Source: Nocardioides flavescens (GTDB lineage: Bacteria > Actinomycetota > Actinomycetes > Propionibacteriales > Nocardioidaceae). From it: a stretch of DNA of 64,000 nucleotides. The stretch is taken from assembly GCF_009823805.1 (NCBI RefSeq), contig NZ_WUEK01000017.1, positions 18,265-82,264 of the forward strand, read 5' to 3'. The notes under the pieces were generated by a model. That model was given only the letters and a program-made list of their open reading frames with translations. It searched no databases and was not told the origin of the DNA. A program made the translations under genes and the position numbers. Below are positions 10,411 through 19,460 of the stretch, one piece after another (position 1 is the first letter of the stretch; each line of letters starts with the position of its first letter).

Positions 10411-12090
10411 GTGCAGACCTACCCGGTGGAGCAGGCGGAGCAGTTCGTGCGCGACGGGTGGTGGAGCGGGCGGACCTGGGACGACCTGCTGCGCGAGCAC
10501 GTCGAGGCGACGCCGGGCGCGCTGGCGCTGGTCGACCCGCCGGACCTCGCCCGCATCACCGGCGCGGTGGCAGCGGAGTCGAAGCGGCTCACCTGGGCCG
10601 AGGTCGACGCCCACGTCGACGCGCTGGCGCGCACGCTGTTCGCGCAGGGGGTGCGCGCGGACGACGTGGTGGGGGTGCAGCTGCCCAACGTCGCCGAGCT
10701 CCCGATCGCGCTGCTCGCGGTGGCCCGCCTCGGCGCGGTCGTCACGCCGTTCCCGGTGCAGTACCGCCGCCACGAGCTGACCCGGATGGGCCAGCGCGCC
10801 GGGATCGTCGCGTTCGTGACGACCGCCCACGCACTGGGCCGCGACCTCGCCGCCGAGGCGCTCGGGCTCGTCGGGGCCGTCGAGACGCTCCGCGCCGTCG
10901 TGTCGTACGGCGAGCCGCCGGCCGGCGCGATCGGCGTGGCGCACGCGAGCGACCCGGCGTACGACGCCCACCTCGGAGAGGTCGACCGCGACCCCAACGA
11001 CACCGTCACGCTCGCCTGGACCTCCGGCACCGAGGGCGAGCCGAAGGGCGTGCCGCGCGCCTACGGCGACTGGGAGGTCGTCGGGCACGCGACGAGCGAG
11101 AGCCCGCGGCTGCGGCCCGACGACGTCATGCTCAACCTGTTCCCGATGGTCAACGCCGGCGGCCTCGGCGGGATGTTCATGCCCTGGCTGCTGCTCGGCA
11201 CGACCCTGGTGCAGCACCACCCGTTCTCGCTCGGGGTGTTCCTCGGTCAGATCGCCGACGAGCAGGTGACCTACACCTGCGCGCCGCCGCTCGTGCTCGA
11301 CACGATCGCCGGCGACCCGAGGCTGTGGGAGACCCACGACCTGTCCAGCCTGCGCGCGGTCGGCTCCGGCTCGGCGCCGCTCGCCGGGTGGATGATCGCG
11401 GTCTGGGAGCAGGAGCACGGCGTCGAGGTGCTCAACCTGTTCGGCTCCAACGAGGGCGGCGTGCTGTTCGCCGACCCCGACACGGTGCCCGACCCGCACC
11501 AGCGCGGCCGGCTGTTCCCGCGCTACGGCGCCGGCGAGCATCCCTTCCGGCACCGGGTCGGCCACGCCATGCAGGGCCGGCTCGTCGACCTCGACGACGG
11601 CAGCGTGATCGAGGAGCCGGGCCGGCCCGGCGAGCTGCGCCTCAAGGGACCGACGATCTTCGCGGGCTACTGGGGCCGCGGGCGCGACGGCTTCGACGAG
11701 GACGGCTGGTTCTGCACCGGCGACGTCTTCGAGATCTCCTCGGAGTCGCCGTCCCACCTCGTGCACGTCGACCGGGCCAAGGACCTCATCGTGCGCGGCG
11801 GCTACAAGATCTCCGCGGCCGAGATCGAGGCGCTCGTCTCGGCCGACCCGCGGGTCGCCGAGGTCGCGGCGGTCGCCGAGCCCGATGCGCGGGTCGGTGA
11901 GCGGGTCTGCCTGTTCGTCGTACGAGCGCCGGGGCAGGACCCGCCCACGCTGGAGAGCGTCATCGAGCGGCTGCGGACCCACGACGTCGCGACGTTCAAG
12001 CTGCCGGAGCGGCTCGAGGTGGTCGACGCCCTGCCGCGCAACCCGGTCGGCAAGGTGCTCAAGCGGGAGCTGCGCGAGCGGTTGGGCTGA
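10411..12090 (+). CDS. AMP-dependent acyl-CoA synthetase/ligase
   Basis: A 559-residue ANL-superfamily enzyme that should activate a carboxylic acid with ATP and CoA. The P-loop is TLAWTSGTEGEPKGVPR (variant of the usual SSGTTG), followed by NLFGSNEGG in the adenylate pocket, the hinge region GDVFEISSESPSHLVHVDRAKDLIVRGGYKI, and the C-terminal lysine in NPVGKVLKREL. The N-terminus (FVRDGWWSGRTWDDLLREH) is shared with the ligase at 25632, so the two are paralogues; both use the TSGTE P-loop. It converges on the HxlR gene with a 2-base gap. No copy of the 23-bp operator was seen upstream. Confidence 0.9.
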   Translation: MQTYPVEQAEQFVRDGWWSGRTWDDLLREHVEATPGALALVDPPDLARITGAVAAESKRLTWAEVDAHVDALARTLFAQGVRADDVVGVQLPNVAELPIALLAVARLGAVVTPFPVQYRRHELTRMGQRAGIVAFVTTAHALGRDLAAEALGLVGAVETLRAVVSYGEPPAGAIGVAHASDPAYDAHLGEVDRDPNDTVTLAWTSGTEGEPKGVPRAYGDWEVVGHATSESPRLRPDDVMLNLFPMVNAGGLGGMFMPWLLLGTTLVQHHPFSLGVFLGQIADEQVTYTCAPPLVLDTIAGDPRLWETHDLSSLRAVGSGSAPLAGWMIAVWEQEHGVEVLNLFGSNEGGVLFADPDTVPDPHQRGRLFPRYGAGEHPFRHRVGHAMQGRLVDLDDGSVIEEPGRPGELRLKGPTIFAGYWGRGRDGFDEDGWFCTGDVFEISSESPSHLVHVDRAKDLIVRGGYKISAAEIEALVSADPRVAEVAAVAEPDARVGERVCLFVVRAPGQDPPTLESVIERLRTHDVATFKLPERLEVVDALPRNPVGKVLKRELRERLG

Positions 12091-12092
12091 CC

Positions 12093-13067
12093 TCAGTCGG
12101 CCGCCGGCTCCAGCTGGATCTCGTGGCCGGTGAGCGGCTGGGTGCACTGGTCGCAGGTCAGCACGCCGTGGAACTCCTGGCGGCACGCGCGGTGCTTCCA
12201 GCGCAGCACCGGCCCCTCCTCGGCGCGGTACCAGCTCTCGGCCCACTCCAGCGTCACGCCGATCACCGGGAAGAAGTCGATGCCCTTGGGGGTCAGCTTG
12301 TACTCCGCCCAGTCGGGGCGATCGGCGAGCTTGACCTGGTGCAGGATCTCCCGCTCGCACAGGGACGCCAGGCGGTCGGCGAGCAGGCTCGGCGGGGCGC
12401 CCAGCAGGCTCTGGAAGTCGGTGAACCGACTGACGCCCATGAACGCCGCGCCGACCACCGCGGAGGACCAGCGGTTGCCGAAGACGGCCATCGTGTCGGG
12501 GTAGAACGCCTTGGCCGCCCGCTCGCGCGACTGCGAACGCCGACGCGTGCGCGACTCGGGCGTCGAGCGCTGCCAGCCGCCGCTCGGCCCCCAGGTCGCG
12601 ACCAGGTCGTGGGCGGTGACGGCCTCGCCGCACGCGCGGCAGCTGTAGCGCGGGGTGAACTCCGCGCCGCAGACGCGGTGACGCATCGGGGGCGTGTCGT
12701 AGGTGTGCTCGGGCACCCAACGGCGCTCCCAGCCCCAGATGGCGGCCAGGATCGGCCAGACGCCGCGGCCCTTCTCGGTCAGGACGTACTCCGCGCGCAC
12801 CGGGTGCTGCTGGTAGACGACCTTCTCCATCAGCTGCTCGCGCACCAGCAGGTCGAGCCGCGCGGTGAGCACGGCGTAGGAGATCGGCAGGGCCGCGCTG
12901 AAGTCGGAGTAGCGCTTCGCGCCGAGGACCGAGTGACGCAGCAGCAGGAGCGTCCACTCGTCGCCGAGCAGCCCGAAGGCGATGCCGAGCGCGTTGGCGC
13001 CCTCACCCTCGGGCAGCACGGTCACCGCGCGTCGGCGCTCACTCCCCGTGGTGGACGTGGTGGACAC
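12093..13067 (-). CDS. tandem HxlR-domain transcriptional regulator (1 of 3)
   Basis: A 324-residue protein with two HxlR-type winged helices in one chain, about residues 25-115 (LLGDEWTLLLLRHSVLGAKRYSDF) and 175-275 (VFGNRWSSAVVGAAFMGVSRFTDF). Ordinary HxlR proteins have one such domain (100-130 residues) and dimerise; here the dimer is probably made within one chain. Each half is followed by a cysteine cluster (CGAEF...YSCRACGE and CRQEF...LTCDQCTQ) that looks like a small zinc ribbon. The GTG start lies 51 bases from the operator-like element at 13118. It is closely similar to the proteins at 17626 and 24583. Confidence 0.88.
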   Translation of the reverse strand: MSTTSTTGSERRRAVTVLPEGEGANALGIAFGLLGDEWTLLLLRHSVLGAKRYSDFSAALPISYAVLTARLDLLVREQLMEKVVYQQHPVRAEYVLTEKGRGVWPILAAIWGWERRWVPEHTYDTPPMRHRVCGAEFTPRYSCRACGEAVTAHDLVATWGPSGGWQRSTPESRTRRRSQSRERAAKAFYPDTMAVFGNRWSSAVVGAAFMGVSRFTDFQSLLGAPPSLLADRLASLCEREILHQVKLADRPDWAEYKLTPKGIDFFPVIGVTLEWAESWYRAEEGPVLRWKHRACRQEFHGVLTCDQCTQPLTGHEIQLEPAAD

Positions 13068-13117
13068 CCGCGCACTCTAAGGCTCCACCGGGCCCGATGC
13101 CGCGGGCCCGTTGACCA

Positions 13118-13140
13118 GTGACTTCATCTTCGGTAGTAAT
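13118..13140 (+). promoter_or_regulatory. operator-like element, copy 6 (GTGAC-N13-GTAAT)
   Basis: One of eight copies of a 23-bp element. The right end reads GGTAGTAAT and the ATG of the VOC gene begins 5 bases later, so TAGTAAT is placed like a -10 box of a leaderless transcript. It also lies 51 bases upstream of the divergent tandem-HxlR gene, so it could serve both. Confidence 0.6.
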
Positions 13141-13145
13141 CGGTC

Positions 13146-13895
13146 ATGACCGAGACCCTCCCGACCGAAGGCTGGGCGGTCCTGCGCCAGGCCGTCATCG
13201 CCACCGCCGACCACGACGCGACGAGCAGCAGGCTGCGCGAGGGACTCGGTCTCGAGCCCGGCTTCGCCGACCCGCTGCTGGCCGACATCGGGCTGCGGGA
13301 CGAGACCCTGCGCATCGGCTCCGAGTCCCACCTCGAGGTCGTCGCGCCGCTGACCGACGACCACCCGCTGCGCCGCTGGCTGGCCAAGGTCGGCGGCACC
13401 GCCGGCTACTGCCTGTCGGTCCAGGTGCCCGACGTGCAGGTCCTCCTCGACAGCGCTGCCGCGGCCGGTGTGCGGGTGCTCTTCGACGAGCGCCACTTCG
13501 ACCGCCGCATCGTGCAGCTGCACCCCGGCGACATGGGCGTCATCGTCGAGCTCGACGAGATCCCCGAGCGCGACGTGTGGTTCTGGGACGACGTCGACGC
13601 GGTCGAGCCCGCTTCCCCGCTCGTCGGCGACGTCCTCGGTGTCGAGATCGCCACGCCCGACCCGGCCGCGCTCGCGCAGCGCTGGACCGAGGTGCTCGGC
13701 GCGGTGCTCGCCGACGACCAGTCGGCGTACGACGACGGCGCGGCTCGGGTCTGGCTCGGCACCCGCCGGGTGCGGTTCGTCGAGGGCCCGCAGACGGTGA
13801 TGCGCGCGGTCGAGCTCGCCGCGAGCGAGCACGCCGACGGGGCCCCGAGCGTGGTCGACCTCGACGGGGTGGAGCTGCGCATCAACCGCCCTTGA
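13146..13895 (+). CDS. VOC-superfamily (glyoxalase-like) protein (1 of 3)
   Basis: A 249-residue protein with two paired beta-alpha-beta-beta-beta modules, seen as RQAVIATADHDATSSRLREGLG...SHLEVVAPL and VQVPDVQVLLDSAAAAGVRVL...RIVQLHPGDMGVIVELDEIP, then a third repeat-like module. His and Glu residues in SHLEV, QLHPG and VELDE could form the metal site usual for this superfamily. The segment GLEPGFADPLLADIG recurs almost unchanged in the protein at 50389. Function is open: dioxygenase, epimerase and lyase activities all occur in the fold. The start codon directly follows the operator-like element. Confidence 0.75.
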   Translation: MTETLPTEGWAVLRQAVIATADHDATSSRLREGLGLEPGFADPLLADIGLRDETLRIGSESHLEVVAPLTDDHPLRRWLAKVGGTAGYCLSVQVPDVQVLLDSAAAAGVRVLFDERHFDRRIVQLHPGDMGVIVELDEIPERDVWFWDDVDAVEPASPLVGDVLGVEIATPDPAALAQRWTEVLGAVLADDQSAYDDGAARVWLGTRRVRFVEGPQTVMRAVELAASEHADGAPSVVDLDGVELRINRP

Positions 13896-13918
13896 CGGGT
13901 CCGGTGACCCCTCCTAGA

Positions 13919-13941
13919 GTCACACCGTCAATTGTAGTGAC
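13919..13941 (+). promoter_or_regulatory. operator-like element, copy 2 (GTCAC-N13-GTGAC), upstream of livG
   Basis: Perfect GTCAC/GTGAC inverted ends with a 13-base spacer ending TTGTA. The bases after it (GTGACCCCGCTCACG) match those after copy 1 upstream of the solute-binding lipoprotein (GTGACCAGCCTCACG). The two promoters are therefore more similar to each other than to the rest, tying the two parts of the transporter together. Confidence 0.65.
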
Positions 13942-13977
13942 CCCGCTCACGCCCCCTCACGGATGGGAAGCCGACCG

Positions 13978-14732
13978 ATGCTGAAGGTGTCCGAAGTGGT
14001 CCTCGACTTCGGGGGCATCCGCGCCCTCGACACGGTCGGGTTCACCGTCGGCGACGGCGAGATCTGCGGGCTGATCGGGCCCAACGGCGCCGGCAAGACG
14101 TCGCTGTTCAACTGCATCACCCGCATCTACCAGCCCGACTCGGGCTCGATCACCTTCGACGGCACCGACCTGCTCGGCCTGCGCCGTCACCAGGTGGTGC
14201 GCCACGGCATCGCGCGGACCTTCCAGAACCTCGCGCTGTGGCCCAAGCTCACCGTGCTCGAGAACACCGTGCTGGGTGCCCACAGTCTGGCCACGCCACG
14301 GCTGGTCCCGTCGGCCGTGGCGTGGCCGTCCACCCGGGCGGCGCGCAAGCGCGTCGACCTGCGGGCCTGGGAGCTGCTCGAGCGGCTCGACCTGCTCGAC
14401 CTGGCCTCCCACCCGGCGGCCGGTCTGCCGTTCGGCACGCTCAAGCGCGTCGAGCTGGCCCGGGCGCTGATCAGCGAGCCGTCGCTGCTGCTGCTCGACG
14501 AGCCCGCCGGGGGCCTCACGCACGCCGAGGTCGACGAGCTCGCCGCGGTGGTGCAGGGGCTGCAGGCCGAGCTCGGCTTCAGCGTGCTCCTCGTCGAGCA
14601 CCACATGGGGATGGTGATGAGCATGAGCGACCACGTCGTCGCGATGGACTTCGGCCGCACGATCGCGGACGGCACGCCCGACGAGGTCAAGCGCGACCCG
14701 GCCGTCGTCGCGGCGTACCTCGGGACCGCCGC

Positions 14733-14736
<4 letters not shown>
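13978..14736 (+). CDS. livG: branched-chain-type ABC transporter ATP-binding protein LivG
   Basis: A 252-residue ATPase of the LivG family. Walker A is GPNGAGKTS, the signature segment is PFGTLKRVELARAL as is usual for LivG, and Walker B is LLLLDEPAGG with the switch His in VEHHMGMV. It powers import together with LivF and the LivH/LivM permeases. The start could be the ATG at 13963 (5 residues longer); 13978 is preferred because GGGAAG lies upstream of it and the protein then begins MLKVSEV. It overlaps livF by GTGA. This family carries amino acids, but actinobacterial members next to acyl-CoA genes often carry aromatic or other carboxylates (inference). Confidence 0.92.
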
Positions 14737-15446
<710 letters not shown>

Positions 15447-15470
15447 CCCCCGGACCAGGACGGAACTCCC

Positions 15471-16370
15471 GTGGACATCTTCCTCACCCGCCTGATCTCG
15501 GGCATGACGGCCGGCTCGGTCTACGCGATGATCGCGCTCGCGCTCGTCGTGGTCTTCCGCAGCTCGGCCACCATCAACTTCGCGCAGGGCGAGTTCGCCC
15601 TCTTCACCACCTACGTCTCCTGGTGGCTCACCCAGCACGGCTGGAACATCTGGCTGACGCTCGTCCCGGCCCTCGGCCTCGGCTTCGTGATGTGCGCGGT
15701 GGCCGAGCGCTTCCTCATTCGGCCCGTGCGCAAGCGCGACGAGACGGCGGTGCTGATCGTCGCGCTCGCGTTGTTCACCGGGTTGAACGGGTTGGCGGGG
15801 TGGATATGGGGGTCCGACGACAAGGTCTACCCACGGCTCGTGCCGATCGGTGACGACTCGTTCCTGGCGCTGGGCGGGGCCCGGCTCTACTACGACTCGA
15901 TCTTCGTCGTGCTCTCGCTCGTGCTGGTCGTCGGCGCGCTGTCGCTGGTGCTCAACAAGACCGGCCTCGGGCTGCAGATGCGGGCCGTGGCGACCAACCC
16001 CGAGTCGGCCAGCCTGTGCGGCATCAAGGTCGGGCGCATCTTCATGATCAGCTGGGGCCTCGCCGGCGTCATCGGCTCGCTCGCCGCGGCCATCCTCGTG
16101 CCGGTGCTGCCGCCCGGGCAGCTCGGCCTGCCGGGCATGTTCCACATGCTGATCTTCGGCACCGTCGCCGCGCTGCTCGGCGGCCTCGACAGCGTCAAGG
16201 GCGCCGTCGTCGGCGGCCTCTCGCTCGGGGTCGGCCTCGCCATGATCAACGGCTACGGCTCCTTCTTCGGAGGCTCGATCTCGCTGACCGTGGCGCTCGT
16301 CGTCATCGTCGTCGTGCTCGGCCTCAAGCCCAACGGCCTCTTCGGCTCCCGACGACTGGAGCGTGTCTGA
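15471..16370 (+). CDS. livH: branched-chain-type ABC transporter permease LivH
   Basis: A 299-residue integral membrane protein of the LivH family. It opens with MDIFLTRLISGMTAGSVYAMIALALVVVF and carries the family motif ATINFAQGEFAL. About eight hydrophobic segments are visible, ending in a basic tail (GLFGSRRLERV) in the cytoplasm. It forms the membrane channel with LivM. The stop TGA overlaps the livM ATG by one base. Confidence 0.92.
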   Translation: MDIFLTRLISGMTAGSVYAMIALALVVVFRSSATINFAQGEFALFTTYVSWWLTQHGWNIWLTLVPALGLGFVMCAVAERFLIRPVRKRDETAVLIVALALFTGLNGLAGWIWGSDDKVYPRLVPIGDDSFLALGGARLYYDSIFVVLSLVLVVGALSLVLNKTGLGLQMRAVATNPESASLCGIKVGRIFMISWGLAGVIGSLAAAILVPVLPPGQLGLPGMFHMLIFGTVAALLGGLDSVKGAVVGGLSLGVGLAMINGYGSFFGGSISLTVALVVIVVVLGLKPNGLFGSRRLERV

Positions 16371-17467
16371 TGACCACGGTGCAGAGCCCGACCCCCACCC
16401 CGACCCCCGAGCGCCCGGCCCGACCGGCCGCCCGCAGCGGCCCGCGGGTCGTCGTACGCGGCAGTGGTGCGCACCGAGCGGCCCAGGCCGTCGTGCTCGT
16501 GCTGCTCGCCGCGGTGGTCATCTGGGGCGGCAGCCTCGACCCGTTCGGCCAGGGTCAGCTGACCCGTGCCGCGATCTTCGCGCTGGCGATCATGGGGCTC
16601 AACTTCACGACCGGCTACGTCGGGCTGCTGTCGGTCGGGCACTCGGCGTTCCTCGGCCTCGGCGCCTACACGACCGGCATCCTGGTCGTGAACTACAACC
16701 AGACCGCCATCTCCACCATCCCGTGGGCGATGCTCGTCTGCTTCCTGGTCGGGCTGCTCGTGGGCATCCCGGCGCTGCGCATCCGCGGGCTCTACCTCGC
16801 GATGGTCACCCTCGCGCTCGGGGTGGCGTTCCCCGAGGTCGTCGCCCGGCTCGACGGGCTCACCGGCGGCGCCGAGGGCATGACGATCCGGCGCACGCTG
16901 CTGCGCCCGCCGGACTGGTCGGGGTTCACGCTCGGCGAGAAGGACGCCTGGCTCTACTGGCTGACGATCGTGCTGCTCGTCGTGACCTTCGTGGTCGTGC
17001 GCAACGTGATCAGCAGCCGCTACGGCCTCGCCATGCACGCCGTGCGCCAGGACGAGGTCGCGGCCTCGGCCTCGGGCATCAACGTCGCTGCGATCAAGCT
17101 GGTGAGCTTCGGCGTCTCCGGCGCGATCACCGGTCTGGCCGGCAGCCTGTTCGCGATGTACATCGGCAGCCTCTTCGCCGAGGGCTCCTTCACCGTGCTC
17201 GCCGGCATCACGCTGCTCATCGGCCTCGTGCTCGGTGGTGAGCGGACGCTCGCCGGACCGATCATCGGCGGCCTCGCCGTCGTGCTGATCCCCTACTACA
17301 CCTCGGGCATCGGCCAGGGGCAGGCCTCGGCGGTGCTGTTCGCCGTGGTGCTCATCGCCGTCATCTTCCTCGCCCCCGAGGGCGTCGCCGGCGGTGTCGC
17401 GCGGCTCGCCCGGCGCTGGGTCGTGGTCGTCGACAAGCGGCCGGAGTCGATCGGTCGGGGGCGGTAG
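16370..17467 (+). CDS. livM: branched-chain-type ABC transporter permease LivM
   Basis: A 365-residue permease. A Pro/Arg-rich cytoplasmic N-terminus of about 40 residues precedes the first membrane segment. The LivM core follows: MGLNFTTGYVGLLSVGHSAFLGLGAYTTGIL, the cytoplasmic ISSRYGLAMHAVRQDEVAASASGIN, and the last membrane segments ending in FLAPEGVAGGVARLARRW. It completes the LivGFHM set, which here lacks a local solute-binding protein. The stop codon TAG lies inside the left arm of a 25-base inverted repeat. Confidence 0.92.
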   Translation: MTTVQSPTPTPTPERPARPAARSGPRVVVRGSGAHRAAQAVVLVLLAAVVIWGGSLDPFGQGQLTRAAIFALAIMGLNFTTGYVGLLSVGHSAFLGLGAYTTGILVVNYNQTAISTIPWAMLVCFLVGLLVGIPALRIRGLYLAMVTLALGVAFPEVVARLDGLTGGAEGMTIRRTLLRPPDWSGFTLGEKDAWLYWLTIVLLVVTFVVVRNVISSRYGLAMHAVRQDEVAASASGINVAAIKLVSFGVSGAITGLAGSLFAMYIGSLFAEGSFTVLAGITLLIGLVLGGERTLAGPIIGGLAVVLIPYYTSGIGQGQASAVLFAVVLIAVIFLAPEGVAGGVARLARRWVVVVDKRPESIGRGR

Positions 17468-17525
17468 TCCGCGACGTTCTGGCCCCTGTGACCGGCGTCG
17501 AGGGGTCAGAACGTCACGGACTACC
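17463..17525. terminator. long inverted repeat at the livM stop
   Basis: Arms 17463-17487 and 17501-17525 pair over 25 bases with two mismatches, both compatible with G-U pairs on one strand, around a 13-base loop. The stem contains ACGTTCTG, also found in the repeat at 18601. It probably ends the liv operon and belongs to an intergenic palindrome family. Confidence 0.75.
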
Positions 17526-17625
17526 GACCACTTCCACTGCGACAGTCACCAGGCCACCGCGGGGTACGATGCGCCGTCCCCGGTCCGCGGGGCGTGTCCG
17601 ATCAGCAGCCAGCACCAGGACGGCG

Positions 17626-18585
17626 ATGCGCGCAGAGGCCACCGAGAGCACCGAGGCCACCCCGAGTGGTGACTTCGAGCCGTCGTCGCCGATCGGTCGC
17701 GCGCTGGTGCTCATCGGCGACATGTGGACCGTGCGCATCGTGCGCGCGGTGTTCCTCGGCGTACGCCGCTTCCAGGACCTGCGCGACGAGCTCGCGATCT
17801 CCGATCCCGTGCTGGCCCGGCGCCTGCGCAGCCTGGTCGACGACGGCGTGCTGACGACGCGGCAGTACTCCACGCACCCGCCGCGCAGCGAGTACCTCCT
17901 CACCGACGCCGGCCTCGACCTGTGGCAGGTCCTCGTCGCGATGTGGGCGTGGGACCGCACGTGGGCCGGCCCGTCGCACCCGCTGGCGCGCGCCGAGCTG
18001 ACCCACCTGACCTGCGACCGCGTGACCCGGCCCGTCTTCGGCGACCGCGCCTGCGGGGCGATCGGTCTCGGCGCCCGCGACGTCCGCGTCGACGTCGCCG
18101 ACCTGGTGCTGCACGAGGCGACCGACCGGCGCTCGCGACGCTCGCCCGCGCTCGCCGCGCCCCTCGACTCGACCGGCGTGCTCGGCGACCGCTGGTCGAC
18201 GCTGATCCTCGCCGACGCGCTGATGGGCTCGCGCCGGTTCACCGACTTCGAGGCGCACCTCGGCATCGCGCCGGTGACCCTGACCCGGCGGTTGGCGCTG
18301 TTCGTCGACGTCGGCCTCTTCACCCACGACGTCGCCCGCGACGGCGGCCGCCGGCGGGTCTACACCCCGACGCCGCAGGCCGTGGACTTCTTCTCGGTCT
18401 TCGCCGCGGTCAACCGCTGGGCCGAGCAGTGGCAGAGCGACGACGGCGCGTCGGGGCTGCGCTTCACCCACCGGGCCTGCGGGCAGACCCTCGTGCCGGC
18501 GTACACCTGCAACGCCTGCAACCAGGTGCTCGAGCGCGCCGACGTCCTCTTCACCGGGCTCGACCGCGAGGCCATGCGGCGCTGA
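17626..18585 (+). CDS. tandem HxlR-domain transcriptional regulator (2 of 3)
   Basis: A 319-residue protein with two HxlR halves: LIGDMWTVRIVRAVFLGVRRFQDLRDEL near residues 27-54 and VLGDRWSTLILADALMGSRRFTDFEAHL near 185-212. The second is followed by a cysteine set (RACGQTLVPAYTCNACNQ) as in its two paralogues; the first half keeps only remnants (TCDRV...DRACG). ATG at 17626 was chosen because AGGA lies 5 bases upstream; an earlier frame start at 17488 lies in the hairpin and has no such site. It is the most divergent of the three. No operator element was recognised in its leader. Confidence 0.87.
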   Translation: MRAEATESTEATPSGDFEPSSPIGRALVLIGDMWTVRIVRAVFLGVRRFQDLRDELAISDPVLARRLRSLVDDGVLTTRQYSTHPPRSEYLLTDAGLDLWQVLVAMWAWDRTWAGPSHPLARAELTHLTCDRVTRPVFGDRACGAIGLGARDVRVDVADLVLHEATDRRSRRSPALAAPLDSTGVLGDRWSTLILADALMGSRRFTDFEAHLGIAPVTLTRRLALFVDVGLFTHDVARDGGRRRVYTPTPQAVDFFSVFAAVNRWAEQWQSDDGASGLRFTHRACGQTLVPAYTCNACNQVLERADVLFTGLDREAMRR

Positions 18586-18600
18586 GACACCTGCTTCCTG

Positions 18601-18632
18601 ACGTTCTGGGGTGTTGCAACGCCCCAGAACGT
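18601..18632. terminator. 32-base palindrome between convergent genes
   Basis: A 16+16-base palindrome with one mismatch and no loop base, centred on GTTGCAAC and carrying ACGTTCTGGGG arms. It lies 15 bases after the HxlR stop and before the convergent enoyl-CoA hydratase end, fitting a bidirectional terminator. It shares its arm sequence with the repeat at 17463 and its centre with that at 10244. Confidence 0.75.
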
Positions 18633-18637
18633 TGGCG

Positions 18638-18657
18638 ATCCCAGCAGATGCTGGGAT
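18638..18657. terminator. second hairpin in the same convergent spacer
   Basis: ATCCCAGCA at 18638-18646 and its exact complement at 18649-18657 with a 2-base centre. It is followed by the end of the enoyl-CoA hydratase gene (on the minus strand), so it is well placed to stop transcription from that side. Confidence 0.6.
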
Positions 18658-18665
18658 TCCGACAC

Positions 18666-19460
18666 CTACCTCCCGCGGAACACCGCCGGCCGCTTCTCCA
18701 AGAACGCCGCGACGCCCTCGCGGTGGTCCTCGGACTGCTGGCACTCGGTGAGCGCGACGACGTTGTCGGCGAGGTGCTGCGCCCTCGGCTTGGTGTACGA
18801 CGAGTCGAGCAGCGCCTTCACCCGTGTCAGGGCGTACGGCGAGCCGGAGGAGACCTGCGCGGCGAGCTCGCGCGCCCGGCCCGTCAGGTCGACGGGCGGC
18901 ACGACCTCGAGCAGGAAGCCGATGCGCTCGGCCTCGGCGGCGTCGATGAACTCACCGGTGTAGAGCAGCCGCTTGGCCTGCTGCAAGCCGACGATCTGCG
19001 GCAGCAGCCAGGTGCCGGCGCCCGCGTCGGGCACGAGGCCGCGCTGCACGAAGACCCACGAGAACCGCGCCCGCGGGGTCGCGATGCGGAAGTCGCACAT
19101 CGTCGCCATCTCGACGCCGAACCCCGCCACCGGGCCGTCGATCGCCGCGATCGTCGGCTTGGGGCAGTCGGCCCAGAACCACTGCGTGCCGTCGGTGTGG
19201 CTGGTGCGCTCGAGCGGGTCGGCGTCGGCGGCGACCTCGTGGAGCGCGGTGAGGTCGGTGCCGGCGCAGAAGCTGCCCGGCACGCCGGCGAAGACGATCG
19301 CCTCCACCTCGGGGTCGGCGCCGTCGCGCAGCACCGCCTCGCGGACGGCGTCGAGCATCTCGTAGGTCAGCGCGTTGCGGCGTCCGGGACGGTCGAGGGT
19401 GATCGTCGCGATCCCGTCGGTGACGTCGTGATGGACGTGCTCGGTCAGCTGCTCCCTCAT
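18666..19460 (-). CDS. enoyl-CoA hydratase/isomerase family protein
   Basis: A 264-residue crotonase-fold enzyme. The oxyanion-hole segments are GSFCAGTDLTAL (about residues 63-74) and AIDGPVAGFGVEMATMCDFRIA. The first catalytic Glu of canonical hydratases (GGGCE position) reads VEMA, keeping a Glu, and the second region reads QRGLVPDAGAGTWLLP, with Asp rather than Glu, so the reaction may be isomerisation or hydrolysis rather than simple hydration. The start overlaps the VOC gene stop by 4 bases. It probably acts in the beta-oxidation-like route of this cluster. Confidence 0.87.
   Translation of the reverse strand: MREQLTEHVHHDVTDGIATITLDRPGRRNALTYEMLDAVREAVLRDGADPEVEAIVFAGVPGSFCAGTDLTALHEVAADADPLERTSHTDGTQWFWADCPKPTIAAIDGPVAGFGVEMATMCDFRIATPRARFSWVFVQRGLVPDAGAGTWLLPQIVGLQQAKRLLYTGEFIDAAEAERIGFLLEVVPPVDLTGRARELAAQVSSGSPYALTRVKALLDSSYTKPRAQHLADNVVALTECQQSEDHREGVAAFLEKRPAVFRGR

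Noticed and set aside
17544..17567. GTCAC-N14-GTACG as a ninth operator copy before the second HxlR gene
   Set aside because: The spacing is 14, not 13, and neither the spacer end nor the right half fits.
17488..17625. Extended N-terminus for the second HxlR protein
   Set aside because: The added residues are low-complexity, start inside a hairpin and lack a ribosome site; the ATG at 17626 has one.
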